A stretch of 64,000 nucleotides of DNA from JAABQG01 sp963726365 (GTDB lineage: Bacteria > Pseudomonadota > Gammaproteobacteria > Burkholderiales > Burkholderiaceae_C): assembly GCA_963726365.1 (NCBI GenBank), contig CAVSCI010000023.1:62001-126000 (forward strand). The letters are read 5' to 3'. Under the pieces are notes generated by a model. It saw nothing but the letters and a program-made list of their open reading frames with translations. It was not told the DNA's origin and made no database searches. The first letter of the stretch is position 1; each line of letters opens with the position of its first letter. Both the position numbers and the translations under genes were made by a program. Of the stretch, positions 8,472 through 17,426 are shown one piece after another.

Positions 8472-9845
8472 TTAGCCAAGAAGCCTCGTGACATCGTTGA
8501 AAAGCGCGACGAACATCATGGCCAGCAGTACGGCAACGCCGCCACGCTGGAGCCGGTCCATCCAGATCTCGGATATGCCACGCCCCGTCAACCCCTCCCA
8601 AAGATAATACATCAGGTGTCCTCCATCGAGGACGGGTAGCGGCAACAGGTTCAGCACGCCCAGACTGACGCTGATAAGCGCAAGAAATACGAGGTACTGA
8701 GTTATCCCCAGATTGGCAGATTTCCCAGCGTAGTCTGCAATGGTCAACGGCCCGCTCAGATTTTTCAGGGAAACCTCGCCAATCACCATGCGCCACATCA
8801 TGCGCAACGTCAACAGCGAAACCTCCCAGGTGCGTTCAACCCCCTTCCACAATCCGTCGAGAGGGCCATGGCGAACGATCGTCATCTCGGGTGCCGCCCC
8901 GACGTAGGCGCCAATCCGTCCGACAATCTGTGTGCCGTCAGGTTTGACTTCCGGCACAACCGTCAAGTTGAGCGTTTGCCCCTCCCGCTCAACACGCCAG
9001 GTGTTCGCTATCGGTTCCTGTCCCCGAACAGAGGCTCGAATCAGAAGACGCAACTGATGACCATCGACAACCGGGGTCTCGCCAACACGCAAGACCAGGT
9101 CACCATTTTGCAGGCCCGCGCGTGCCGCCGCACTTTCAGGTAAGACGTCGCCGATGACGGCTCTGGTCCAGGGGCTCGCGATTCCAATCCTTTGAAACAA
9201 CTGTGGATCGGCATCGTTTGCCTTGAGCGTTGACAAGGGCAGAACCAAGTCGCGCCCCGCGCCGTCAGGACTTGAAGCCACGGTCAGGAGAACATCCCTG
9301 GCATCAAGCGCGCCACGCGTGAGCAGCCAGCGCAGAGTCTCGAAAGACAATACCTCGGCCGGCTCCTCGCCTGCGAACCCGGCGCGTTGTACCCATTCTC
9401 CACCCCGGATGCCAGCTCGCTCAGCGATCGAACCCGGCACCGGACTGGCCAGGACCGCCTTGGGTTCATGCACACCCGACCAGTTGACAATCGAGTAAAG
9501 AACCACAGCCAACAGAAGATTGGCCAACGGGCCTGCCGCCACCACGGCAGCGCGATAGCGCAGGGGCTTGAGGTTGAAGGCCATCGGCAAATCTGCTGGC
9601 GCTACCGGCCCTTCCCGTTCATCCAGCATTTTCACGTAGCCACCCAGCGGAAATGCGCAGATCACGAACTCGGTTGCCTGTCCTTTCCGCTGGATTTTGG
9701 GCTGCCAGCGCAGCAGGGGTCGACCGAACCCGACGGAAAAGCGCAGAACCTTGACGCCACAGGCGACAGCCACACGGTAATGGCCATATTCGTGGACGGC
9801 GATCAGCACACCCAGCGCAACGGCAAACGCAATGACGGTCAGCAT
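8472..9845 (-). CDS. rseP: RIP metalloprotease RseP (site-2 protease)
   Basis: RseP is an inner-membrane zinc protease that cleaves membrane-embedded anti-sigma factors in the envelope stress pathway and trims signal peptides. The 457 residues show the zinc motif VHEYGHYRV near residue 18, a first transmembrane helix around it, two PDZ-like periplasmic domains in the middle (ESAAARAGLQNGDLVLRVGETPV is clear), and the third-ligand motif LNLLPLPVLDGGHLMYY near the C-terminus. It lies between dxr and bamA, linking envelope stress proteolysis with outer-membrane assembly. Confidence 0.95.
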   Translation of the reverse strand: MLTVIAFAVALGVLIAVHEYGHYRVAVACGVKVLRFSVGFGRPLLRWQPKIQRKGQATEFVICAFPLGGYVKMLDEREGPVAPADLPMAFNLKPLRYRAAVVAAGPLANLLLAVVLYSIVNWSGVHEPKAVLASPVPGSIAERAGIRGGEWVQRAGFAGEEPAEVLSFETLRWLLTRGALDARDVLLTVASSPDGAGRDLVLPLSTLKANDADPQLFQRIGIASPWTRAVIGDVLPESAAARAGLQNGDLVLRVGETPVVDGHQLRLLIRASVRGQEPIANTWRVEREGQTLNLTVVPEVKPDGTQIVGRIGAYVGAAPEMTIVRHGPLDGLWKGVERTWEVSLLTLRMMWRMVIGEVSLKNLSGPLTIADYAGKSANLGITQYLVFLALISVSLGVLNLLPLPVLDGGHLMYYLWEGLTGRGISEIWMDRLQRGGVAVLLAMMFVALFNDVTRLLG

Positions 9846-9863
9846 GGAGTTCCTTGATCGTCG

Positions 9864-11054
9864 TCAGCGCGAAATGCGCCCAACCACGCCATTCGCAGCC
9901 ATTCGGGCTACGTCGTCCAATTCAATCAGGTCTTCCAGGGAATCCGGTTGGCCACAGGTCACCGTTGCCAGCGTTTCGAGGTTGACGCAATGGATCTGGT
10001 CGAAACGGATACGTCGCCCGAGGAATGCCGCAACCCCAACCTCGTTGGCAGCATTGAGCACAGCACAGGTCCCCGAGGGACCCCGCAAGGCCGCCCAAGC
10101 CAGTTGCAATCCCGGAAAGCGCTCAGGATGGCCGTTGACGTCAAGCGCCTCAAAGGTCATCGCCGGGATGGCAGAAAAATCAAGCGCCGCAGCGCCCGAT
10201 GCAATGCGTTCAGGCCAGGACAGGCCATAGGCAATCGGTCCGCGCATGTCAGGCGTACCCAGTTGCGCCACCACCGAGTGATCGTGAAACTGGACCATTG
10301 AGTGAATGATGCTCTGGGGATGGATCACAACCTCCAGTTGTTCTGGCGACACCCCGAAAAGATACCTGGCTTCGATCACTTCGAGCGCCTTGTTCATCAT
10401 TGTGGCGGAATCCACTGAAATCTTTTGGCCCATGACCCAGTTTGGATGCGCGCAAGCCTCTTCCGGAGTCACGTCCCTGAGTGTTCCAACGTCGCGCGTG
10501 CGAAAAGGCCCGCCCGACGCCGTCAGAATGATCTTTTCGATGCAATGCGCCCAGGAGTCGGGATCCGATGGCAAGGACTGGAACACCGCGGAATGCTCAC
10601 TGTCGATGGGCAACAACGTGGCGCCCCCCTTCTTGACAGCGCGCAGGAAGACATCGCCGCCGACCACGAGCGCTTCCTTGTTCGCCAGAAGTAGCCGCTT
10701 GCCCGCTTCGGCCGCGGCCAGGCACGGTGCCAGGCCGGCTGCGCCTACGATCGCCGCCATGACCACATCCACTGATTCGTGCGACGCTATTATTTCAAGA
10801 GCATCCTTGGACCATAAGACGGTGGAATCAAGCCCGTTTATCCTGATTTTCTCAGCCAGGATGCGGCCGTGCGGCTCACTTGCCATGACAACATACCGCG
10901 GCTTGAACTGCGCGACCTGTGCCAGCATGAGCTCAACCTGGGTCGATGCACTGAGTGCAAATACTTCGTACCGGTCCGGGTGCCTTGCCACAACATCCAG
11001 GGTGCTGGTTCCGATGGAGCCGGTGGACCCCAGAACCGTAACGCGCTGCTTCAT
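9864..11054 (-). CDS. dxr: 1-deoxy-D-xylulose-5-phosphate reductoisomerase
   Basis: Dxr makes 2-C-methylerythritol 4-phosphate with NADPH, the committed step of the MEP isoprenoid pathway. The 396 residues have the N-terminal NADPH motif GSTGSIGTSTLDVV, LLANKEALVVGG, the metal/substrate region LPIDSEHSAVFQ, the flexible loop TASGGPFR..., and HPNWVMGQKISVDSATMMNKALEVIEA. Its start overlaps the cdsA stop by 4 bp. IspD and IspF of the same pathway are encoded at 33.3-34.5 kb. Confidence 0.96.
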   Translation of the reverse strand: MKQRVTVLGSTGSIGTSTLDVVARHPDRYEVFALSASTQVELMLAQVAQFKPRYVVMASEPHGRILAEKIRINGLDSTVLWSKDALEIIASHESVDVVMAAIVGAAGLAPCLAAAEAGKRLLLANKEALVVGGDVFLRAVKKGGATLLPIDSEHSAVFQSLPSDPDSWAHCIEKIILTASGGPFRTRDVGTLRDVTPEEACAHPNWVMGQKISVDSATMMNKALEVIEARYLFGVSPEQLEVVIHPQSIIHSMVQFHDHSVVAQLGTPDMRGPIAYGLSWPERIASGAAALDFSAIPAMTFEALDVNGHPERFPGLQLAWAALRGPSGTCAVLNAANEVGVAAFLGRRIRFDQIHCVNLETLATVTCGQPDSLEDLIELDDVARMAANGVVGRISR

Positions 11055-11905
11055 GACGTGCCCAGCGAAACCAGCATCATGGCCAGGGGCAAGGTTGGCA
11101 GCAATGCATCAACACGGTCCAGAACGCCGCCGTGACCTGGCAGAAGTCCACTGCTGTCCTTGACACCCGCGCTGCGCTTGATAAGCGACTCAACCAGATC
11201 TCCCACCACGCTCATTGCCGACATGAAGAGCACCGCAATGAACAGCAGCCCTGCGCCATGAAGTGAGAGGCGACTGTAGAAGCTGGGCACGCTGGCTCCC
11301 ATTGACCGATCAGCCCACGACCACACGAGGGCCAGCACCACCACGCCCGCCATCCCCCCCCAGACGCCCTCCCAGCTCTTCCCCGGACTGATGGCAGGTG
11401 CCAGCTTGCCACGACTGAACCGTCCACCGAATGCACGCCCCGAAAAATAGGCAAAAATATCTGCCACCCAAACCAGAACCAGGATTGAAAGAAGGAAATT
11501 GATACCGATAACTCGAGCCTGGGCAACGGCCAACCATGCCAGCCACAACGCGACCACCCCTCCGAACAGGCGCAGGCTTCGCGGAATCGTGGGCCAGCCC
11601 GCCACACCTCTTCGCAGAAGCCAGGAACCGCCCAGCACCCAGGCGGCACCGGCGATACTCCAGAGAACTGGCATCGACTGCTCCAGCCAGCCCAGACGCC
11701 AGCAAACAGCACACAAGCCGAGACAAGCCGAAGCAACGATCATCGACAGCGCACCGGTACAGCCATTCAGTCGCCCCCATTCCCAGGCACCCGCCGCGAT
11801 CAGCACCAGTGCAACAGCCACGAAAGGCGCCGGCGAGGGGTAAAACAGGGCAGGCAACAGAATGGCCAGCAGGATCAGGGCGGTAATGATGCGCTGCTTG
11901 AGCAT
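11051..11905 (-). CDS. cdsA: Phosphatidate cytidylyltransferase
   Basis: CdsA makes CDP-diacylglycerol from phosphatidate and CTP at the inner membrane for phospholipid synthesis. The 284 residues consist of about eight hydrophobic helices and end with the family signature KDSSGLLPGHGGVLDRVDALLPTLP (about 250-274). It is coupled to dxr by a 4 bp overlap and follows uppS after 12 bp, so lipid carriers and phospholipid precursors are made from one transcript. Confidence 0.95.
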   Translation of the reverse strand: MLKQRIITALILLAILLPALFYPSPAPFVAVALVLIAAGAWEWGRLNGCTGALSMIVASACLGLCAVCWRLGWLEQSMPVLWSIAGAAWVLGGSWLLRRGVAGWPTIPRSLRLFGGVVALWLAWLAVAQARVIGINFLLSILVLVWVADIFAYFSGRAFGGRFSRGKLAPAISPGKSWEGVWGGMAGVVVLALVWSWADRSMGASVPSFYSRLSLHGAGLLFIAVLFMSAMSVVGDLVESLIKRSAGVKDSSGLLPGHGGVLDRVDALLPTLPLAMMLVSLGTS

Positions 11906-11917
11906 TGCGTAATTCAG

Positions 11918-12649
11918 TCAGGCGGCGATCTTGCCGACAGGTAAGTTTGCAAGCTGATCGGATGTCTGCCCAAACCGGCGTTCGCGCTGGCCAAAATCAG
12001 CGATGGCCTCATCCAGCGCGGCTTCGTCAAAGTCGGGCCAGAGACGCTCACTGAAATAGAGCTCCGAGTAGGCAGCTTGCCACAACAGGAAGTTGCTGAT
12101 ACGCCGTTCGCCTCCCGTCCGGATTAACAGGTCGGGATCTGGCACATGCGCCAAGGCCATGGCGCGGTCAAGGCTGACTTCCGTGATAGCCACGCCCTGG
12201 GCGGCCAGCCTGGCTGCGGCTTGGGCGATGTCCCAGCGGCCGCCATAGTTGAAGCAGACGTTCAGCACGAGGCCGGAGTTCCTGGCAGTCGTTTCTTCAG
12301 CCTGAACGAGCCCTGCCCGCATCTTCTCGGTCAGGCCCGAGCGGTCACCAATGATATGGATGCATACGCCATCCTTATGGAGCTGTGGCACCTCGCGGCC
12401 CAAGGCCATTGCCAATATTTCCATCAGACCCGAAACCTCCTCCTGGGGACGATTCCAGTTCTCCGACGAAAAGGCGAAGACTGTCAACACCGCGACACCG
12501 CGATTCGAGCAAGCCCTGACACAGCGCCGAAGTGACTCGACCCCCTGCCTGTGTCCAGCCACACGAGGCAAAAAACGACGGGTGGCCCAGCGTCCATTGC
12601 CATCCATGACAATGGCAATGTGATGCGGAATCGCGGTCAATGCAGTCAT
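11918..12649 (-). CDS. uppS: Di-trans,poly-cis-undecaprenyl-diphosphate synthase
   Basis: UppS condenses isopentenyl diphosphate onto farnesyl diphosphate to give the C55 lipid carrier for peptidoglycan and LPS. The 243 residues show the N-terminal MDGNGRWATRR with the catalytic Asp, TVFAFSSENWNRP, NVCFNYGGRWDI and the C-terminal RTGGERRISNFLLWQAAYSELYF. The length is normal for the family. Confidence 0.96.
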   Translation of the reverse strand: MTALTAIPHHIAIVMDGNGRWATRRFLPRVAGHRQGVESLRRCVRACSNRGVAVLTVFAFSSENWNRPQEEVSGLMEILAMALGREVPQLHKDGVCIHIIGDRSGLTEKMRAGLVQAEETTARNSGLVLNVCFNYGGRWDIAQAAARLAAQGVAITEVSLDRAMALAHVPDPDLLIRTGGERRISNFLLWQAAYSELYFSERLWPDFDEAALDEAIADFGQRERRFGQTSDQLANLPVGKIAA

Positions 12650-12674
12650 GATGGTTGGTGGGCCTGGAGGGTCG

Positions 12675-13235
12675 TCAGACGGCCATGATTTCCTGCTCTT
12701 TGCCGGCGACGAGCTGATCGATCGTGATCACATGCCTGTCTGTCACCTTCTGAATATCGGCTTCAGCACGCTTTTGGTCATCTTCAGAGGCCAGCTTTTC
12801 CTTGACCAGTTTCTTGACCGCCTCGTTCGCGTCGCGTCGCAGATTCCGTACGGCAATTTTTGCGTTCTCACCTTCATGCCGCACCAGTTTGGTCATTTCT
12901 TTGCGGCGTTCTTCGCTCATGGGCGGCATCGGCACGCGGATCAAGTCCCCCATGGACGATGGATTGAGGCCCAGCTCACTTTCACGAATGGCCTTCTCGA
13001 TCTTGGCACCCATGCCTTTTTCCCACGGCTGGATGCTGATAGTGCGGGCATCGAGCAAGGAAACGTTGGCCACCTGGCTCAACGGCACCATCGAGCCATA
13101 GTAGTCGACATGAATCGAGTCCAGCAGGGCAGGATTCGCACGACCGGTCCGAATCTTCGTCAGGTTGTGCATGAAAGCTGCAATGGACTGATCCATCTTG
13201 GCTTCGGTTGTCATTTTGATATCAGCAGTTGTCAT
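12675..13235 (-). CDS. frr: Ribosome recycling factor
   Basis: RRF splits post-termination ribosomes together with EF-G. The 186 residues contain the family landmarks KIRTGRANPALLD, ISIQPWEKGMGAKIEKAI, LGLNPSSMGDLIRVPMPPMSEERRKE and the C-terminal DKxH-like ITIDQL helix. I chose the ATG at 13235 because AGGAGA precedes it at good spacing; an earlier in-frame start at 13262 lacks this. It lies 30 bp after pyrH. Confidence 0.96.
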   Translation of the reverse strand: MTTADIKMTTEAKMDQSIAAFMHNLTKIRTGRANPALLDSIHVDYYGSMVPLSQVANVSLLDARTISIQPWEKGMGAKIEKAIRESELGLNPSSMGDLIRVPMPPMSEERRKEMTKLVRHEGENAKIAVRNLRRDANEAVKKLVKEKLASEDDQKRAEADIQKVTDRHVITIDQLVAGKEQEIMAV

Positions 13236-13265
13236 TTGCGTTTTCTCCTGAACAAAAGGCACACC

Positions 13266-13988
13266 TCAGGCATACACCAGAGTGCCCTCATCTTCTCCCA
13301 TCACCACGCGCCTGAGCGCGCCATGCTTGAATATCGAGAACACCTTGACGGGGAGTTTCTGGTCACGGCACAAAGCAAACGCGGTCGCGTCCATGATGCC
13401 CAGATTCTGTGCCATCGCCTCGTCGAAGGTAATCCTGGCATATCGCTTGGCGCCAGGATCCTTCTTGGGATCGGCGGTGTACACGCCGTCGACCTTCGTC
13501 GCCTTGAGCACCACCTCGGCACCGATCTCGGCGCCTCGAAGTGCCGCAGCCGTGTCGGTTGTGAAGAACGGATTTCCGGTGCCGGCCGCAAAAACCACGA
13601 CCTTGCCTTCTTCAAGGTACTGAAGTGCCTTGGGGCGCACGTAGGGCTCCACCACCTGTTCGATGGCGATCGCCGACATCACGCGCGCAGTCAGGCCGGC
13701 CTTGTTCATGGTGTCAGCCAGCGCCAGCGCATTCATGACAGTGGCCAGCATGCCCATGTAATCAGCGGTGGCCCGGTCCATGCCGACCGAGCCACCGGCG
13801 ACCCCTCGAAAGATGTTCCCACCCCCAATTACCACGGCGACCTCGACCCCAAGACGGGTAACCTCGGCAATTTCCTCGACCATGCGAACGATGGTGGCGT
13901 GGTTGATGCCGAAAGCGTCGTCGCCCATCAGCGCCTCGCCGGACAGCTTGAGCAAAATCCGCTTGTGGGCTGGCTTGACGAGGGTCAT
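13266..13988 (-). CDS. pyrH: Uridylate kinase
   Basis: PyrH phosphorylates UMP to UDP and, unlike eukaryotic UMP kinases, belongs to the amino-acid kinase fold. The 240 residues show RILLKLSGEALMGDDAFGI (phosphate loop), VVIGGGNIFRG, GMLATVMNALALAD and FAAGTGNPFFTTDTAA. It stands between tsf and frr, the standard order. Confidence 0.96.
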   Translation of the reverse strand: MTLVKPAHKRILLKLSGEALMGDDAFGINHATIVRMVEEIAEVTRLGVEVAVVIGGGNIFRGVAGGSVGMDRATADYMGMLATVMNALALADTMNKAGLTARVMSAIAIEQVVEPYVRPKALQYLEEGKVVVFAAGTGNPFFTTDTAAALRGAEIGAEVVLKATKVDGVYTADPKKDPGAKRYARITFDEAMAQNLGIMDATAFALCRDQKLPVKVFSIFKHGALRRVVMGEDEGTLVYA

Positions 13989-14040
13989 GGTTGGGCTCCT
14001 GCAGTTGAACTAAGTTTAGCCGCCTGTGGGCGAAAAGCGG

Positions 14041-14964
14041 TCAGACTGCACCTTTGGCCGCGGCCACCTGGGCAGCGACTTCAGCTGCGAAATCATCGAC
14101 CTTCTTTTCGATGCCCTCACCCACCACGTACAAGGTAAAACCCTTGACTGTGGTGCCCGACGCCTTGAGCATCTGCTCCACGGTCTGCTTGTCATTCTTG
14201 ACGAACGACTGATTGAAGAGGCTGACTTCCTTGAGGTATTTTTGCACTCCACCATCAATCCGCTTGGCCACGATCTCATCAGACTGAACGGGTTTGCCGG
14301 CCGCAACGGCTTCGGCCGCGGCTTCAGCCGCCTTGGCAGCAGCCACCGAGCGCTCACGGGCCACGAGCTCCGCGGGGACATCCGCACTTGACAAGGCCAC
14401 CGGCTTCATTGCGGCGACATGCATGGCAACGTCTTTGGCGGCTGTATCGTCGCCATCAAATTCAACCACGACACCAATCCGGGTGCCGTGAAGGTAGCTG
14501 GCCAGTTTTGCGCCAGAAGAGAAGCGCTTGAAGCGGCGAAAGGCCATGTTCTCGCCAATCTTGCCAATCAGGCCCTTGCGCACGTCCTCGAGCGTTGGCC
14601 CATAGCCCTCAAGGCTGCAAGGCAGCGCACCCAAAGCGGCCAGGTCCGCCGGATTGTGCTTTGCGATCAATGCCACAGCGGCGTTTGCCAGTGCCAGGAA
14701 GCCGTCGTTCTTGGTCACGAAATCGGTTTCGCAATTGACTTCCAGCAATGCGCCGGTGGTGCCGTCGATGCTGCACACCACAACGCCTTCGGCCGTCACG
14801 CGGGACGCCGCCTTGCCTGCCTTGGTACCCAGTTTGACACGCAAGAGTTCCTCCGCCTTGGCCATGTCGCCATCGGCCTCCGTCAACGCCTTTTTGCACT
14901 CCATCATCGGGGCATCGGTTTTGCCACGCAGTTCAGCGACCATGCTTGCAGTAATTGCTGCCAT
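14041..14964 (-). CDS. tsf: Translation elongation factor Ts
   Basis: EF-Ts exchanges GDP for GTP on EF-Tu. The 307 residues begin with an UBA-like N-terminal domain (ITASMVAELRGKTDAPMMECKKAL). The TDFV motif of the core follows (EVNCETDFVTKNDGFLALA), which inserts near the EF-Tu Mg site, and then two core subdomains. It follows rpsB across an 85 bp gap that holds a terminator-like hairpin. Confidence 0.96.
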   Translation of the reverse strand: MAAITASMVAELRGKTDAPMMECKKALTEADGDMAKAEELLRVKLGTKAGKAASRVTAEGVVVCSIDGTTGALLEVNCETDFVTKNDGFLALANAAVALIAKHNPADLAALGALPCSLEGYGPTLEDVRKGLIGKIGENMAFRRFKRFSSGAKLASYLHGTRIGVVVEFDGDDTAAKDVAMHVAAMKPVALSSADVPAELVARERSVAAAKAAEAAAEAVAAGKPVQSDEIVAKRIDGGVQKYLKEVSLFNQSFVKNDKQTVEQMLKASGTTVKGFTLYVVGEGIEKKVDDFAAEVAAQVAAAKGAV

Positions 14965-15002
14965 TTTTCTACTCCGTAATCAATTCAAAGAGGGGGATGG
15001 GA

Positions 15003-15033
15003 CTAAAAAAAAGGGGCAAAAGAGCCCCTTTCT
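15003..15033 (-). terminator. Hairpin with T-tract between rpsB and tsf
   Basis: On the minus strand AAGGGGC (15030-15024) pairs with GCCCCTT (15017-15011) around a 6-base loop, followed by eight T. It lies between the rpsB stop and the tsf start, so it probably acts as a partial terminator that makes rpsB mRNA more abundant than tsf mRNA. Confidence 0.7.
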
Positions 15034-15049
15034 ATGTGGCCTGGAGGGC

Positions 15050-15802
15050 TCAGACTGAGGCGTTCTCGACTTCCACGAACTCGTCGGCGCTCTCCGCAGC
15101 GACGGCCTTGACAACATCATCCACGGCATTGGAGCGACCTTCAAGAATCGCGTCTGCAATGCCGCGCGCATAGAGCGTCACGGCCTTCGCCGAGTCGTCA
15201 TTGCCCGGGATCACGTAGTCAATGCCTTCGGGCGAGTGGTTGGTGTCGACCACGCCAATCAGGGGAATGCCGAGTTTCCTGGCTTCGGCAATGGCAATCT
15301 TGTGGTAGCCCACGTCGATCACGAAAATCGCGTCCGGCAGCGCAGCCATATCCTGAATGCCGCCAATGTCGCGCTCGAGTTTCTCGATTTCGCGCTTGAA
15401 CATCAGTTGCTCTTTCTTGCTCAGGGAATCCAGGCCAGCCTCCTGCTGCGTCTTCATGTCCTTCAAGCGCTTGATCGAGGTCTTGACAGTCTTGAAATTG
15501 GTCAGCATGCCACCCAGCCAACGTTGATCAACGTAAGGAACGCCAACGCGCTTCGCTTCTGACGCTACGGTTTCGCGAGCCTGGCGCTTGGTGCCGACCA
15601 TCAGGATGGTGCCGCGGTTAGCCGACAGTTGCTTCGCAAACTTGGCTGCTTCCTGGAACATCGGTAGCGATTTTTCCAGGTTGATGATGTGGATCTTGTT
15701 GCGGTGGCCAAAGATGAAGGGGGCCATCTTGGGATTCCAGAAGCGGGTCTGGTGACCGAAATGGACACCGGCTTCCAGCATTTCGCGCATGGTAACGGAC
15801 AT
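15050..15802 (-). CDS. rpsB: 30S ribosomal protein S2
   Basis: S2 joins the 30S subunit late, near the mRNA exit region. The 250 residues begin MSVTMREMLEAGVHFGHQTRFWNPKM and contain IHIINLEKS, VGTKRQAR, VPYVDQRWLGGMLTNFKT and GIPLIGVVDTNHSPEGIDYVIPGNDDS. The ATG at 15802 follows a GGAG and gives the standard N-terminus; the frame stays open upstream but not as S2. It heads the long minus-strand block. Confidence 0.97.
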   Translation of the reverse strand: MSVTMREMLEAGVHFGHQTRFWNPKMAPFIFGHRNKIHIINLEKSLPMFQEAAKFAKQLSANRGTILMVGTKRQARETVASEAKRVGVPYVDQRWLGGMLTNFKTVKTSIKRLKDMKTQQEAGLDSLSKKEQLMFKREIEKLERDIGGIQDMAALPDAIFVIDVGYHKIAIAEARKLGIPLIGVVDTNHSPEGIDYVIPGNDDSAKAVTLYARGIADAILEGRSNAVDDVVKAVAAESADEFVEVENASV

Positions 15803-15844
15803 GGTTTCTACTCCAAAGGTTAAGTCTAAAATCCAGCCCACTAA

Positions 15845-15888
15845 TCGCAACTTCGGTGACATACCGTCACACGATGAAGAAGTTGCGA
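15845..15888 (-). promoter_or_regulatory. Long hairpin in the rpsB leader
   Basis: TCGCAACTTC (15845-15854) pairs perfectly with GAAGTTGCGA (15879-15888). Inside, GTGAC (15856-15860) pairs with GTCAC (15866-15870) around a 5-base loop. The element lies about 43-86 bases before the rpsB start and after its likely promoter, so it is transcribed in the 5' UTR. S2 is autoregulated through its mRNA leader in other proteobacteria; a similar role here is inference. Confidence 0.55.
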
Positions 15889-15955
15889 CACCTTGAGGGA
15901 CTGGCTTGCGATTTGTCTTGGCGGAATCGTCGATTTGACTCTGCAAAACTCTTAA

Positions 15956-15961
15956 ATTATA
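15956..15961 (-). promoter_or_regulatory. Likely rpsB promoter -10 box
   Basis: A perfect TATAAT on the minus strand lies about 155 bases before the rpsB start. The region between it and rpsB holds the leader hairpin. The -35 side is G-rich with only a weak TTGTGG. The same AT-rich patch lies only ~20 bases from the divergent amidase start and may serve both directions. Confidence 0.5.
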
Positions 15962-15979
15962 GCACGCCCCCCCCACAAC

Positions 15980-17374
15980 ATGCCCATTGACCTCCTTGCC
16001 ACCCGGCAGCGCATCCTTATTGGCGAACTGACGGCCTCCGCGGCGATCGGGCAAGCCATCGAGCATGCGCAATCCGCCGCATGCTGCCCCGCTTTCTTGC
16101 AGACGCAGTTTGACGAGGCCCGGGACGTCGCGCGCCAAGCCGACGCCAGCCAAACATCTGCCCCAATGTCGCGGCTGGCCGGACTCCCATTTTCAGTCAA
16201 AGACCTGTTCGATGTCGCGGGCCAGCCCACGCGTGCAGGATCACAGGTTCTGGCAGGTTCTGCACCGGCACAATCCGACAGCCCTGCGGTGGCACGCCTG
16301 AAAGCCGCCGGCGGCGCCATGATCGGACGCACCCACATGGTGGAGTTCGCTTTCTCGGGCGTGGGAACCAATCCACACTTCCCGACGCCCGCAGCTTGGG
16401 ATGGTCGCTTTGGCAAGGCAGTGGGCGATCCTGGCGAGCCGCGAATTCCGGGCGGATCGTCGTCCGGCGCCGGCGTTTCGGTTGCCATGGGCGCCGCCTT
16501 CATCGGCTTGGGATCTGACACCGGCGGCTCGATCCGGATTCCGGCGGCGCTCAATGGAATTGTCGGCTTCAAGAGCACGGCGGGTCGGGTGCCCACGGAA
16601 GGCGCCATCCCGCTGTCGACCACGTTGGACACCGTGTGTGCCCTCACCCGCAGCGTTCGGGATGCCGTCCTCGCCCATGAGATCCTGGCGGCATGTCGCG
16701 TCACGCGCAGTCCAGCGCCGTTGTCGGCTTATCGGATCGCCATTGCGCAGACCACCCTGCTCGACGGACTCGACGAAACCGTCTTGAGGGCGTTTCAACG
16801 CACCTTGAAGGTCCTGCGCATGGCCGGGGCGAAGATCGATGAAATTCCGCTGTCCGAAATTGGCAACCTGAGCGCCATTCAATCCACCGGCGGTTTTTCA
16901 GCGGCCGAAAGCTACGCCTGGCATCGGCAGTTGCTGGCCTCGCGTGCCAGCGAGTACGACCCGCGGGTTGCTGTGCGAATCCAGCGCGGCGCGGCGATGA
17001 AGGCCCATGAGTACATCGAACTTGTGACGGCACGGCGCCAGTGGATACGCCGCGTCGAGGCTGCACTGGACGGCTACGATGCCGTCCTCTCCCCCACGGT
17101 ACCCGTCGTGGGTCCGGCCATTGCGTCGGTGGCGCCCGCTCGTGGTGTCGATACTTTGGTGGACGCAGCAAGGGACACCGAGTTTTTCAGGGTCAACGCC
17201 TTGCTGTTGCGCAACACCAGCGTCGTGAACATGCTCGACGGCTGCGCCCTTTCGCTCCCCTGCCATGCCGCCGACGAACTGCCGGTAGGCCTGATGGTCT
17301 GGCATGGCGCCATGCGCGACGACACCGTTCTGAATGTCGGTCTTCGGATCGAGGAATTACTTCAAATACAATAG
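15980..17374 (+). CDS. Amidase signature family hydrolase
   Basis: The 464 residues are of the amidase signature family (amide or carbamate hydrolysis by a Ser-cisSer-Lys triad). Lys74 lies in GLPFSVKDLFD, GGSSSG is at about 158-163 and the nucleophile region TGGSIR at about 181-186. The substrate is unknown. It could be a GatA relative, but no gatB or gatC is adjacent, so a catabolic amidase is more likely. It is transcribed divergently from rpsB with almost no leader and no clear ribosome binding site. The TAG stop is the TAG of a dispersed-repeat copy (..CAATAGC..). Confidence 0.82.
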   Translation: MPIDLLATRQRILIGELTASAAIGQAIEHAQSAACCPAFLQTQFDEARDVARQADASQTSAPMSRLAGLPFSVKDLFDVAGQPTRAGSQVLAGSAPAQSDSPAVARLKAAGGAMIGRTHMVEFAFSGVGTNPHFPTPAAWDGRFGKAVGDPGEPRIPGGSSSGAGVSVAMGAAFIGLGSDTGGSIRIPAALNGIVGFKSTAGRVPTEGAIPLSTTLDTVCALTRSVRDAVLAHEILAACRVTRSPAPLSAYRIAIAQTTLLDGLDETVLRAFQRTLKVLRMAGAKIDEIPLSEIGNLSAIQSTGGFSAAESYAWHRQLLASRASEYDPRVAVRIQRGAAMKAHEYIELVTARRQWIRRVEAALDGYDAVLSPTVPVVGPAIASVAPARGVDTLVDAARDTEFFRVNALLLRNTSVVNMLDGCALSLPCHAADELPVGLMVWHGAMRDDTVLNVGLRIEELLQIQ

Positions 17375-17417
17375 CTTATAACGACCATTCGACGCTGGGT
17401 AAGAGGCGTTTTTTGCA
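17366..17417 (+). repeat. Dispersed repeat, copy 2 (amidase end)
   Basis: This is one of the best-preserved copies: ATAGCTTATAACGACCATTC followed by GACGCTGGGTAAGAGGCG and TTTTTT. It begins in the last codons of the amidase gene, gives that gene its stop codon, and fills the gap to the dehydrogenase gene. Confidence 0.8.
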
Positions 17418-17426
17418 CAAACATCC

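Noticed and set aside
10780..10830. AATAGCGTCGCACGAATC in dxr as a repeat copy
   Set aside because: The encoded EIIASHESVDVV is normal Dxr sequence; similarity to the repeat is limited to ATAGC.
12648..14138. A 496-codon open frame on the plus strand opposite frr and pyrH
   Set aside because: It runs antisense through two well-recognised genes and has no recognisable domain or ribosome binding site.
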